A stretch of 64,000 nt of DNA from Providencia alcalifaciens. Lineage in GTDB: Bacteria; Pseudomonadota; Gammaproteobacteria; Enterobacterales; Enterobacteriaceae. Made by a program: the position numbers and the translations under genes. The notes below the pieces were generated by a model. It was not told the origin of the DNA. It ran no database searches and was given only the letters and a program-made list of their open reading frames with translations. The stretch is from the NCBI RefSeq assembly GCF_020271745.1, contig NZ_CP084296.1, positions 1,860,001 to 1,924,000 on the forward strand. The letters are read 5' to 3'. How positions within the stretch are numbered: the first letter of the stretch is position 1; every line of letters starts with the position of its first letter. Below, in pieces: positions 20,801 to 27,456 of the stretch.

Positions 20801-23152
20801 GTCAGCTGCGACAGGTTTTACGGTATTACTTCCACGTGTATTAAACTTTTGTTCCGGTGAAACTGTTTTGCCTATTATGACTTGGATAGTATGTTCACCT
20901 GATTGCTGCCCTGAAATTTTAGCCGCATAGATACCTTTATCGATGTCAGTATCCCAAATTGCCGCTGACTCCGTTTTCTTGTCAATGATGATTGTAATAT
21001 CATTTTTGGCATCAATAATTGGGTTGCCGTGGCTATCGAGTAATTGGAATGATACTTGGTTTTCTCTGCCTGCATACACTTCAGGGACATCGAGAATAGT
21101 CACTTGATGTAATTTTCCGCTTAGGAATTCAACAGCTGTGGTTTCACTTTGACCATTAATGGATAGGGTGACTTCACTTGGGCCGGCTTTTAAGCTGGTG
21201 AGCGTAACTTCAACAATACCATTTTCATCGGTTGTGGCTTTATCGATAATTTTTGCATGAGTCGCCGAAAAGGTAACTTCCTGATTGGCAATAGGGTTTT
21301 TATTTTTGTCAGTAATACGTGCTTTCACTGAATTTGTTGCAATGCCATCAGCCACAGCACCAGAACGGGTGGCGGTAAAACTGTAGATCTGAGCTTGAGC
21401 AGAATCGGGTTTGAAAACGACTTGGGCTTTCGCAGGTTGATGATTGCCTGTGTAAGCACTAATTTCGTATGAGCCAGCAATCTGTGAGGTGAATTGAACT
21501 TGTGCTTCGCCTTTGTCATTGGTTGTTGTTACGTACTCCCACGGTTTAGCCACTTTCATCGCTTGCATTTTTTTACGCAGGTTATTTTGAACGCTAGAGT
21601 TGATGGCGGTTTTTATATTCTGGGAAGCGAGTGTGAGTGTATTGGGTAAAACAAACACCACTTTAGCATTGGTAACTGGATTACCAAGAGAGTCTCTGAC
21701 AATAGCGGTAAGACCATTAACATCATTACCATTAGCCAAGCCTTTTCCATGAAATTTCATATCATGAGGACTGATGCTAACTGCACCAGCATGGGTAATT
21801 TCAATTAAGGTTTCAGTAACAGGCGAGGCATTGCCTTTAATATCATAGGCAGTCGCACGTAGACGATAGCGATTTATCCTTTGTGCATCTTTTGCTGTAT
21901 TGGTCGTTTTATAAGATGGCAGAGTTAAGGTAGCTGTTTGATCCGCCGAGCTAATAGATCCGCCCGCAGCCAGAAGTTCAGGGGCTTGCCACTCAATATG
22001 CTTAAGAGGGTATTTACCTGTGAAAGATTTGACGAGTGGAACAGACTGTCCTGTTACCCCTTGGATTTTCGTCGGTAATGACAGGTGTAGTAAGGTTTTC
22101 TTTTGGTAATTGAGAATAATATTATTATTGCGCTCAACAAAGTCATAGCGGTTACCTGAAAGTCGGCGAGTCTCAGCAACCTTGGTTGGATCTAAATGGT
22201 GGGCTAAGCTTTTACCGAAGGTCCAAGTAAATTGAAGTTTAGCTTGGGTCTCGGATCTTTTTTCACTACCCAGCTTATGACTGGCATTTAATGTAAATAA
22301 TGGGAATGGTGTCCAGTTAGCACCGATGGTCGCTGCATTCGGATTTTTTTGACGTTTTGTTTTTCCAAATAATGCAACACTGTCGCCATAATATTGCTCA
22401 TATTTTAGGTTTCCACCTAGGTGTGGATAAGTGGGCAACCAGCCTTCGACTTGAATATCCCAGCCATGGGCGGGTTTAGCATTAAAATCGTGGTTTAATT
22501 CAGAGGCGCTTTTCCATGCGCTTAAACCGAAATAGCTATTGGCATTTAATTTTAGGTAGTCTTGCCAATATTCTATCCCTAATCCCGCACGAGTATGGGC
22601 ATGAGAAAAGTCGTGATCGATAAATGCATTCATACCAATAGTGCTTTTTTCATGAAAATGGCGTAAGCCAATCCCATTATTGGTATGAAATCGTTCATCA
22701 TAACGATGTAGGCTGTGCTGGGTGAATAGCAGGAACTCTGCTTGGTCATACCAAGGGATTAGCCAGTCAAACTGTGAATTTTTAATGGAGAATTTTTTAT
22801 CAATATCGATATTGAGTTTGACATTACCTGTCTTGGATAACCAATGTTCAATCTCTTTAGTGGCTTCACTGGCGACTTTGTTTCGCGCGTAGTCTTGCGC
22901 CATCTCAGACAGATCCTTCATCGTTTTCTTTTGTGAAAGGAAGGTCCCGATTGTTTTAGTGTGTTCGGCGGCTAAGCGCTCAGTATTATCTTCATTGAGG
23001 ATTTGATCGCTACCTAGTGATGGTAGCTCTTTGTTATCCAACATTTTTGCATAAGCTGGAACAACAGGCATAATGACAGATGACCAAATAGCCGTAAATA
23101 TAACAAAGCCGTTAGCCAGTTTTTGTTTAACGGTTAAAAAAGAGGGGCTCAT
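11828..23152 (-). CDS. giant inverse autotransporter adhesin (invasin/intimin family) with many Ig-like repeats
   Basis: Encodes 3774 residues. Order of parts: signal peptide to about residue 35 (PVVPAYA); helical linker; inverse-autotransporter beta barrel at about residues 110-350, with the family hallmark LSGNRYDFVERNNNIILNY at about 331-349; a first set of Ig-like domains, about 450-900, of the Big_1 type (AIVRDSLGNPVTNAKVVF); seven near-identical 208-residue units, about 898-2341; and roughly a dozen more divergent Ig-like domains of about 100 residues. The last ~150 residues hold two Cys (NICPTPS and SVVCVEDLK), which recall the C-terminal lectin-like domain of invasin. The barrel anchors the protein in the outer membrane and exports the passenger for adhesion. 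The reading frame is intact throughout. It stands alone on its strand. Confidence 0.95.
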   Translation of the reverse strand: MSPSFLTVKQKLANGFVIFTAIWSSVIMPVVPAYAKMLDNKELPSLGSDQILNEDNTERLAAEHTKTIGTFLSQKKTMKDLSEMAQDYARNKVASEATKEIEHWLSKTGNVKLNIDIDKKFSIKNSQFDWLIPWYDQAEFLLFTQHSLHRYDERFHTNNGIGLRHFHEKSTIGMNAFIDHDFSHAHTRAGLGIEYWQDYLKLNANSYFGLSAWKSASELNHDFNAKPAHGWDIQVEGWLPTYPHLGGNLKYEQYYGDSVALFGKTKRQKNPNAATIGANWTPFPLFTLNASHKLGSEKRSETQAKLQFTWTFGKSLAHHLDPTKVAETRRLSGNRYDFVERNNNIILNYQKKTLLHLSLPTKIQGVTGQSVPLVKSFTGKYPLKHIEWQAPELLAAGGSISSADQTATLTLPSYKTTNTAKDAQRINRYRLRATAYDIKGNASPVTETLIEITHAGAVSISPHDMKFHGKGLANGNDVNGLTAIVRDSLGNPVTNAKVVFVLPNTLTLASQNIKTAINSSVQNNLRKKMQAMKVAKPWEYVTTTNDKGEAQVQFTSQIAGSYEISAYTGNHQPAKAQVVFKPDSAQAQIYSFTATRSGAVADGIATNSVKARITDKNKNPIANQEVTFSATHAKIIDKATTDENGIVEVTLTSLKAGPSEVTLSINGQSETTAVEFLSGKLHQVTILDVPEVYAGRENQVSFQLLDSHGNPIIDAKNDITIIIDKKTESAAIWDTDIDKGIYAAKISGQQSGEHTIQVIIGKTVSPEQKFNTRGSNTVKPVAADGSGPSGTLGVIADIEIDINPDRTDFKSGDNPLVMVTLKDSFGNEIDGIDPKNIHLAHFKGQDLAWRQDGQYDYIVNLPLTKIGDIDITATVNNISSPKTVLTVSHNSGISNIQNVVITPTNNTPNAGEQPTLTVVLTDKSGNPVNDVKQLEVTIAGAKHTLPATQNPDGSYTVTLPAQHSGKQDILVTVNGKDSNKATLAIQAPKPMPTNTKGNVGEQGGLATVKLDSGTLANLKSGDALVLTVTVQDSFKNPLTGLSAAITLAHQQAGTVTWKDNQDGTYTASLPLTKLGADTLTATVNKLSSKAITFNVTNLTGHAGVQNVVITPTNNTPNAGDKPTLTVVLTDKSGNPVNDVKQLEVTIAGAKHILPATQNPDGSYTVTLPAQHSGKQDIQITVNGKDSNKEILTVQAPKPTAANTKGNAGEQGVLATVKLDSGILTSLKSGDALTLTVTATDTFKNPLTGLASAITLAHAQAGTVTWKDNQNGTYTASLPLTKLGNDTLTATANKVSSKAITFNVANLTGHAGVQNVVITPANNTPNAGEIPTLTVKLTDKSGNVVNDVKQLDVTIAGTKHTLPATQNPDGSYTVTLPAQHSGKQDILVTVNGKDSNKATLAVQAPKTIAANTKGSAGEQGVLATVALSSGTLTNLKSGDTLALTVTVQDSFKNPLTGLASAITLAHQQAGTVTWKDNQDGTYTASLPLTKLGADTLTATINKVSSKAITFNVANLAGHTGVQNVVITPANNTPNAGEQPTLTVVLTDKSGNPVNDVKQLEVTIAGAKHTLPATQNSDGSYTVTLPAQHSGKQDILVTVNGKDSNKVAITVQAPKTITANTKGSAGEQGVLATVKLDSGILTSLKSGDALDLTVTATDTFKNPLTGLASAITLAHAQAGTVTWKDNQDGTYTASLPLTKLGNDTLTATANKVDSKPITFDVANLAGHTGVQNVVITPTNNTPNAGEQPTLTVKLTDSHGNPVKDIKQLDVTIAGTKHTLPATQNPDGSYTVTLPAQHSGKQDILVTVNGKDSNKEILTVQAPKPTAANTKGNAGEQGVLATVKLDSGILTSLKSGDTLDLTVTATDTFKNPLTGLASAITLAHAQAGTVTWKDNQNGTYSGTLALSKLGNDTLTATVNTVSSKAITVNVANLTGHAGVQNVVITPTNKSPNAGEIPTLTVKLTDKSGNPVKDIKQLEVTIAGTKHTLPATQNSDGSYTVTLPAQHSGKQDILVTVNGKDSNKVAITVQAPKTIAANTKGSAGEQGVLATVKLDSGILTSLKSGDALDLTVTATDTFKNPLTGLASAITLAHAQAGTVTWKDNQDGTYTASLPLTKLGNDTLTATANKVSSKAITFNVANLTGHAGVQNVVITPTNNTPNAGDKPTLTVKLTDSHGNPVKDIKQLDVTIAGTKHTLPATQNPDGSYTVTLPAQHSGKQDILVTVNGKDSNKEILTVQAPKPMPTNTKGNVGEQGVLATVKLDSGVLTSLKSGDTLDLTVTATDTFKNPLTGLASAITLAHAQTGTVTWKDNQDGTYSGVLALSKLGNDTLTSTVNKLSSKAISFTVELQQDKASVTAVKLHALHPLISAGQSTTLTITLRDKHNNGVVKIPSSDIKLEDNKLALSNIQWKEQGNGVYTTEILFQLLGNHKLISTVGITNSHPIDVDVTALKGAIHVHHVNLDATPKQFVVGEKIQLKLTLLDQFNNGVMDVLDTNININDDNTRSSLKGLQWQYQQNGVYLAETTVTKGGIHSLKATINSKQDNVLIHAISSVGQKQVSDVQLSTSTAKIVAGTPSTLILTLKDQHGNPVSQVNSADIELIDSSGSTISATWLEMNNLGIYNTQISLNSVGSHTVTVKVNNISHNVSLQVTSPQGASSVAKLEISPITAVDAGHTALITFIMKDKYGNRVNNVLNRDIALEIDGVIQSIQLTEIGYTGQYSGQLPAQQKGQHAIKVTVNGQPASANWTINNPIPIPLSTFDKSGQRGALEKVTLNSSKKMVGSGDKVTFTLKLMDKFDNPLTGASSHLKLLTNLSETSQWQSHNDGSYSIELLMNRLGSQAVQAIVKNVLSNEVTLDIKPLSGASNVNTTALTIKDATIEAGNTTELTLRLKDSVDNGVTNIQNQDIHLTQSNTKIDKQWSSTIDGIYTTQVQIKQVGVYPLRATVNQQNSRIETIEVTAPVGNTKVAKAKLASSIVTLEAGQNVELTLELKDQYDNLIIGVNGSDIMLKDSHTTETIDNNRVAWRMDSAGIYKASLPLTLIGKHKLSAVINKQQASTTEMTVNALKGAANVKQVMLTTGKNTVSVGEKTELTLEVQDRFGNEVDDVLVSDIDLANTDSQIKTSVKWVKVPSTLGKYVTDVQFEKVKSHTLIANVNRQTKTLQINVQPLKGYSNVAAIALQVPAKAEVAEKTKLSLILTDKFNNGVVGVEAKHIELLIGSTPQTVIWVDNQNGSYHTELALNQAGANPLTVKVNKFTDTKSVHVDSPSGKDKVASIQLGASDTQVLPNTPTMLTLTLKDKYGNGVKNVLSTDISLSNNYSPENLASPSWTEDGKQSGIYTASVNLKKVAEHTLTVKVSNIDKAMKITVRPFTETQHVNNIELAIDNNKIALGGKVNFILSTKDIYGNNVMIKAADIHLQNANGTLDQPTWQEKGAEYKGELTFSISGNYVITANVGTQSSAPINLTVQTGKPVFSIGNSRLYADRYDLDENSSTNITVTLELKDANGAAIKGKKPHILATAGKINSTMTERADGIYTASFNNPTISKSSISVDNNSIDYSGPTQAVNIVTYGKSEIKTLKSAHAFSINDGFPNTGFIGAQFQITVPIGKPTDYDWEVDIDWLSINKEGIVTMLRKPTPIKNGNAMTPIFKGVPKANTGYKRAVHYRFTLKKWYSYEGQFNVQAAINICPTPSRLIKRDDLLTTGVPMSILRKVGGRLFHEWGGRDPHKQLGATDLVLLADMQTSSQVTQILHPYTYDLASATSTGFLASVVCVEDLK
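16130..20465 (-). repeat. seven tandem 624-bp repeats within the giant adhesin gene
   Basis: Recurring blocks are spaced exactly 624 bp apart; a shared anchor appears near 16260, 16884, 17508, 18132, 18756, 19380 and 20004. Each unit encodes 208 residues, two Ig-like domains. One contains VQNVVITP-NN-TPNAGE and LPAQHSGKQDI; the other contains GEQG-LATV and AGTVTWKDNQ-GTY. No unit shows a length change, and differences are scattered substitutions shared in mosaic fashion. The repeats look more GC-rich than the flanking parts of the gene. Confidence 0.93.
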
Positions 23153-23419
23153 TCAAGGGATTCCTAGTGGCGAAAATTTACGCGGCCATTTTGGAGTAGG
23201 GGATTAGGTACAAGCTTGTGAATTAATCTGACTTAAAATGAGGTTGAATTTGCCAGTTGGAAAAGCTGTGAATTCCATGAATTTTGCAAGTATGGTCACC
23301 ACGAAAATTACAACAGCCAAACACCATTAAAAAGTTATGAAAAAGGCAACGTTAGCGATATTGGAAAAGTTTGGAATTTTATTTTAATAAAATAAAAACA
23401 AAGAAATAGGTAGGAAGTG

Positions 23420-24334
23420 ATGGAACTGACTTTCTTGGGTACTAGCGCAGGTGTGCCAACAAAAGAACGCAATGTTACCAGTATGATATTAAATTTAGTC
23501 GGTATCCGTAAAAGCTACTGGCTCTTTGACTGTGGTGAAGGAACGCAGCATCGTATTTTAAATAGTCCTTTTAAAACGCCTAAAATTGATAAAATTTTTA
23601 TTACTCACTTACATGGTGACCATATTTTTGGCTTGCCAGGGTTACTCTGTAGCCGTTCTATGGGCGGGGCTACGGATCCACTAACGCTGTATGGACCAAA
23701 AGGATTAAAGCAGTATGTGGAAACCGTCTTATCAGTGAGCGACTCCTATATGACTTATCCTCTTGAAATAGTAGAGATTGAGGCAGGTAAGTTATTTGAT
23801 GATGGGGAGTTAATTGTCACAGCGTATCGGTTGGAACACCGCGTAGAATGTTATGGCTATCGTATTGAAGAACATCCAAAACCGGGGGCGCTAAATGTGC
23901 AAAAACTGGAGCAAGATGGGATCCCTCGCGGGCCTTGGATGCAGGGGCTGAAAAAGGGTGAAGTTATTGAGCTAGAAGATGGTCGCACCGTAAATGGGGC
24001 TGACTACCTTGGTGAGCCTGTTGCAGGTAAAGTGGTCGCAATTTTTGGGGATACCATCCCGACTCCAGACGCGTTGTTATTAGCAAAAAATGCCGATGTG
24101 ATGGTGCATGAAACTACACTAGAAGTGGCGCTGGAGGCGAAAGCTAATGAACATGGGCACTCTTCGACCCGCCAAGCGGCGCAGCTTGCTAAACAAGCGG
24201 GGGTAAAAAGGTTTATTGCAACGCATATCAGTGGGCGTTATGGGCCGGATGAAATTTCGCGTTTATTGGCGGAGTGCCAAGCCGAGTTTCCAGATACGCA
24301 GATAGCGGAAGATTATTTGACGGTGCGGATTTAG
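23420..24334 (+). CDS. rbn: ribonuclease BN / RNase Z (tRNA 3'-processing endonuclease)
   Basis: Encodes 304 residues, the usual length of E. coli RNase BN (ElaC). The metallo-beta-lactamase zinc motif HLHGDH is at residues 63-68, preceded by [10 protein letters not shown]. Later metal ligands occur in FGDT, HETT and the C-terminal TH-x-SGRY block. The enzyme cleaves 3' trailers of tRNA precursors. The ATG is chosen over a GTG one codon upstream because AGGAAG gives better spacing. A strong terminator follows. Confidence 0.95.
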   Translation: MELTFLGTSAGVPTKERNVTSMILNLVGIRKSYWLFDCGEGTQHRILNSPFKTPKIDKIFITHLHGDHIFGLPGLLCSRSMGGATDPLTLYGPKGLKQYVETVLSVSDSYMTYPLEIVEIEAGKLFDDGELIVTAYRLEHRVECYGYRIEEHPKPGALNVQKLEQDGIPRGPWMQGLKKGEVIELEDGRTVNGADYLGEPVAGKVVAIFGDTIPTPDALLLAKNADVMVHETTLEVALEAKANEHGHSSTRQAAQLAKQAGVKRFIATHISGRYGPDEISRLLAECQAEFPDTQIAEDYLTVRI

Positions 24335-24343
24335 TTTTGAAGC

Positions 24344-24375
24344 AATCGACACGGGATAAAACGTGTCGATTTTTT
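24344..24375 (+). terminator. rho-independent terminator of rbn, containing a TGTCGA palindrome
   Basis: A 10-bp perfect stem AATCGACACG/CGTGTCGATT with an 8-base loop is followed by a run of T. The stem sequence is closely related to the hairpins found upstream of the neighbouring Fic gene, so it may have a second role as operator or as a recombination site. Confidence 0.88.
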
Positions 24376-24392
24376 GAATAAGTGGCATCAGG

Positions 24393-24416
24393 TTAGTAAA
24401 TCACTTTTACAAATCC
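24393..24416 (-). repeat. duplicated 3' end of the deoR-type regulator gene (left copy)
   Basis: On the minus strand this segment reads as codons for GFVKVIY and a stop. The same codons end the regulator gene at 25779-25802. The two 24-base copies differ at four positions, all silent. The left copy lies just after the Fic stop codon. It reads as a displaced gene end, as produced when DNA integrates at or recombines into the 3' end of a gene. Confidence 0.7.
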
Positions 24417-25519
24417 TATTCGGAAAAGGGAGAAAATAAATTACTATCGTCACCCATGAGGTCAATCAATTTATGGTTAACAAATAACTTTTCTCGCCCA
24501 ATATGTATTTCTCGTAATACATTAATATCACATAGTTTCTTTAGGTATTCCGATGCTGTTTGTCGTTGAGCTATATTTTTATCTACAAGATTTTTGATCC
24601 GGCAATAAGGTTGTTCAAAGATACATTGTAATAATTCATAGCTATAAATTTCATTATAATTATCCTTGATATAGAGGGAAGTATGCTCCATAAGTTTTCT
24701 TATAGCGTCTATCTTATTCACTGTCCATTTTGATGTGTGCTCGACAGCTGAGAGCATATACAAAACCCATGCTTCCCAATCTTCATTTTTTGTGACATTT
24801 AAAAGCCTAGTATAATACTCAGCTCTATTTTTTATAATGTAGCGGCTTAGATAGAGAATAGGGAGAGTGATAAGTTTTTTCTCTATTAAGAATAAAATAT
24901 TAATAATTCTTCCAGTTCGACCATTCCCATCAGAAAAGGGGTGAATAGCTTCAAATTGATAATGTATTAGTGCAAGTTTAACTAAGGGATCAAAATCATC
25001 TTCTTGATGAATGAATTTTTCCCAGTTACTTAATAAATTAGTGATAGCTTGTTCACCAAGTGGCGGGGTATAAATGACTTCGCCTGTGGTTTGATTTTTA
25101 AGTGAAGTTCCTGGTAATTTACGAACATTCATATGAACATTCTTAATGGTATTACAAATACTTAGTGCACTATTAGCGCAAAGTGGTCGCTTTTTTAATT
25201 CATTAAATCCGTCATAGAGGGCTGTTCTGTAGCGTAGTGCTTCTTTTGTCATGGGATCTGCATGGCTATCCTCATGAATATATTGAAATAGCTTATCTGT
25301 TGTTGTGACTATGTTTTCAATTTCAGAGCTGTCTTTTGCTTCCAGCATGGGAATCAGGCTGATTAATAAGTTTTGATTTGGCAGAAGTTCTCCTGCTTGT
25401 TTTAATCCTTCAAGAGCAGTCCGAGCTTCGATACATGCTTTTAAAACAGCTTTAGTTTCAATATCATGCATTGGAGGTAGTAACGGTAGACTATTGTATG
25501 GCTCGTTTGGATCCCACAT
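24416..25519 (-). CDS. Fic-domain protein AMP-transferase, class II, with C-terminal winged helix
   Basis: Encodes 367 residues. The catalytic loop HPFSDGNGRTGR is at 193-204 and matches HPFx(D/E)GNGRxxR with the essential His193. An N-terminal inhibitory helix motif (S/T)xxxE(G/N) is present as SSEIEN, residues 64-69, which defines a class II, self-inhibited enzyme like Shewanella SoFic. The C-terminal ~100 residues look like a winged helix (LLQCIFEQPYCRIKNLVD, then AQRQTASEYLKKL), suggesting DNA binding. It would AMPylate protein hydroxyl groups; the target is unknown. Its DNA is more AT-rich than neighbouring core genes, and it is flanked by duplicated sequence, which suggests acquisition. 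Confidence 0.9.
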   Translation of the reverse strand: MWDPNEPYNSLPLLPPMHDIETKAVLKACIEARTALEGLKQAGELLPNQNLLISLIPMLEAKDSSEIENIVTTTDKLFQYIHEDSHADPMTKEALRYRTALYDGFNELKKRPLCANSALSICNTIKNVHMNVRKLPGTSLKNQTTGEVIYTPPLGEQAITNLLSNWEKFIHQEDDFDPLVKLALIHYQFEAIHPFSDGNGRTGRIINILFLIEKKLITLPILYLSRYIIKNRAEYYTRLLNVTKNEDWEAWVLYMLSAVEHTSKWTVNKIDAIRKLMEHTSLYIKDNYNEIYSYELLQCIFEQPYCRIKNLVDKNIAQRQTASEYLKKLCDINVLREIHIGREKLFVNHKLIDLMGDDSNLFSPFSE

Positions 25520-25584
25520 ATTAATGTACTCTTGGTAGCTTATATTATTGGGTTACTATGGCAAATCTAACATATATTTTTATA

Positions 25585-25754
25585 ACGTGTCGAAAAAAAC
25601 AAAAAAATGTACATATCTAATAGTTATGTCGACTCAATCGACATATAAGGGAAACGTGTCGAGAAACCTATAAAAAATGTACATATAGGAAAGTTGTGTC
25701 GATTGAATCGACACATAGATATAAAATGTCGATTTTAATAGTAAAAATCGACAT
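25585..25754. repeat. TGTCGA hairpin array and 70-bp direct repeat upstream of the Fic gene
   Basis: Two ~70-bp direct repeats start at 25585 and 25654; each begins ACGTGTCGA, then AATGTACATAT, then a hairpin. Hairpins are at 25625-25645 (TATGTCGA/TCGACATA), 25695-25715 (TGTGTCGATT/AATCGACACA) and 25726-25754 (ATGTCGATTTT/AAAATCGACAT). The core TGTCGA recurs at least five times here and again in the rbn terminator. The array fills the promoter side of the Fic gene and the 3' side of the regulator gene, so it may be an operator cluster. Confidence 0.8.
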
Positions 25755-25778
25755 ATAAAGAAGAAGGGATAAATCGTA

Positions 25779-26558
25779 CTAATAAATCACTTTCACAAAC
25801 CCATTGCGGCAGTAAGTTTCGTATTCATCACTAAGCTGTCGGTTTGTGACAATTACATCAAACTGGGATAGTTCGCCCATATTGGCGGTCGCCACCTCAT
25901 CAAACAGATTATAAGGCGCGAGCAAAATCTTACGGATAGATTTTTCCATGCCTTTCTTTTTCATCGGTAAATCATCGAGATTATAGCAAGTGACCCCATA
26001 GGTGCTATGAACCCCAGTTGCGGACATAAATGCTTTTTTCGGGTTGATAGAATCCAATAACGAAGGCAGTGTTGGGCTATAAAAAGAATCACTTTTCGGA
26101 CGGTATTCCCCACCACACAATAGCGCTGTGGCATTTTTTTTCTGGCTCAATGCGAGAAAAACGTTATGAGAATAACAAATTCCAGTAAAGCTAATCTCTT
26201 CTGGGATCAAGGCTATCAAGGTCGCCATTTCGATACCATTGTCGAAAAAGATCACATCGTCTTCACTGACCATACTGGCGGCCAAATTAGGGATATACAG
26301 ATCTTCAGTTTGATCTGGCGTGAAAATATCGGCATAAGGTTCGTGGGGGGCTAAAGCGGTAGGTTGAGTGACAGAAACAATGTAGCCACCAAGCAGTGAC
26401 ATTGGAATAGGGCCTTCGGTATCGGCATTGAGATCTCGGCGAATGGTCATTTCAGAGACTTCGAGTATTCTCGCGGCTTCTTTAAGATGAATGCGTCCTG
26501 AACGTTTAATACATTCACTTAGTCGGCGAAGGCGTTCTTTTTGTTTAGTTTCTATCAC
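25779..26558 (-). CDS. deoR: DeoR-family repressor of the deoxyribose operon
   Basis: Encodes 259 residues from a GTG preceded by AAGGATT; a GTG 57 bases further upstream overlaps the deoC end and has a strong hairpin inside, so it is less likely. The helix-turn-helix is at about residues 22-45 (LKEAARILEVSEMTIRRDL). The sugar-isomerase-like sensor domain has FFDNG, CYSHNVFLALS, LLCGGEY and TGVHSTYGVTCYNLDDLP, which align well with E. coli DeoR. It is expected to repress the adjacent deo genes and respond to deoxyribose-5-phosphate; DeoQ of Salmonella is an alternative name. Confidence 0.85.
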   Translation of the reverse strand: MIETKQKERLRRLSECIKRSGRIHLKEAARILEVSEMTIRRDLNADTEGPIPMSLLGGYIVSVTQPTALAPHEPYADIFTPDQTEDLYIPNLAASMVSEDDVIFFDNGIEMATLIALIPEEISFTGICYSHNVFLALSQKKNATALLCGGEYRPKSDSFYSPTLPSLLDSINPKKAFMSATGVHSTYGVTCYNLDDLPMKKKGMEKSIRKILLAPYNLFDEVATANMGELSQFDVIVTNRQLSDEYETYCRNGFVKVIY

Positions 26559-26578
26559 CCTGCAATCCTTTTTATGAT

Positions 26579-26597
26579 GGCGCGGACGAACCGCGCC
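26579..26597 (-). promoter_or_regulatory. GC-rich hairpin between deoC and deoR
   Basis: A perfect 7-bp stem GGCGCGG/CCGCGCC with a 5-base loop lies between the deoC stop and the chosen deoR start, without a T-run. It may stabilise deoC mRNA or lower downstream expression. Confidence 0.55.
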
Positions 26598-26604
26598 CCG
26601 TTGT

Positions 26605-27273
26605 TTAGTAGTCACTTGGAGTGGTATTTTCTCCAGTCACAATAGCGACACTCGCACTTGCACCAACGCGGTTAGCTCCAGCTTCAATCATCTTAATTGC
26701 GGTTTCACGCGTACGTACGCCACCGGATGCTTTGACGCCAATTTCATTGCCAACCACTTTACGCATTAAAGCGACGTGATGCTCAGTGGCACCCATTGTA
26801 CTGAATCCTGTTGAAGTTTTCACAAATCCAACGTTAATTGTGCGGCAAATTTCACAAACCTGTGTGATTTCTTCATCAGTTAACAGGCAAGTTTCGAGGA
26901 TCACCTTCAGTGTTGCCTTACCACAAGCCGCAAAAACGGCTTCGATATCTTGACGAACAAAGTCTAAATCACCGCTTTTCAGCATACCTACGTTGATAAC
27001 CATATCCACTTCATCGGCACCACGGCGCACAGCTTCAGCAGCTTCAAACGCTTTGGCTTCTGTTAAGCATGCGCCTAATGGGAAACCAACCACACAGCAC
27101 ACCATCACATCGCTATCTTTTAAACATTCGCTTGCCAATGGTACATAGCCAGTGTTAACACACACAGAGGCAAAGTGATATTGTGCGGCTTCTGAACATA
27201 ACGTTTTGATATCATTAACCGTTGCGTTAGCAGCTAATAAAGTGTGATCAATATATTTCGCTAAATCTTGCAT
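26605..27273 (-). CDS. deoC: deoxyribose-phosphate aldolase
   Basis: Encodes 222 residues, the short Bacillus-type DeoC rather than the 259-residue E. coli form. The Schiff-base lysine is K152 in VKTSTGF; the supporting K181 is in VKASGGVRT, and the catalytic Asp is D90 in DEVDMVIN. It cleaves 2-deoxyribose-5-phosphate to glyceraldehyde-3-phosphate and acetaldehyde. AGGAAGG lies 6 bases before the ATG; a longer upstream reading frame is rejected. It is divergent from the deoxyribokinase gene and 46 bases upstream of the regulator. Confidence 0.95.
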   Translation of the reverse strand: MQDLAKYIDHTLLAANATVNDIKTLCSEAAQYHFASVCVNTGYVPLASECLKDSDVMVCCVVGFPLGACLTEAKAFEAAEAVRRGADEVDMVINVGMLKSGDLDFVRQDIEAVFAACGKATLKVILETCLLTDEEITQVCEICRTINVGFVKTSTGFSTMGATEHHVALMRKVVGNEIGVKASGGVRTRETAIKMIEAGANRVGASASVAIVTGENTTPSDY

Positions 27274-27374
27274 TTTAAACCTTCCTATATGAAGTCTTTC
27301 AGAATAGATGTGGAATAGGTAACAAAGAATGAGGAAATGTGGCAGATATAACACTTGATCATTCGTTATTCGAG

Positions 27375-27419
27375 ATCCTAATCACAAATGATATTTTTGC
27401 AACATGATAATGTTAGGAT
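27375..27419. promoter_or_regulatory. candidate deo operator region
   Basis: The divergent deoC-deoK promoter region contains the inverted halves ATCCTAA (27375-27381) and TTAGGAT (27413-27419). It also contains a palindrome AACATGATAATGTT at 27401-27414 and the string TGTTAG known from E. coli DeoR operators. A CRP-like TGTGA-N6-TAACA is at 27430-27445. The motifs are visible; binding is inferred. Confidence 0.4.
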
Positions 27420-27456
27420 TATATCATTATGTGATTTATTTAACACGAGGGACATT

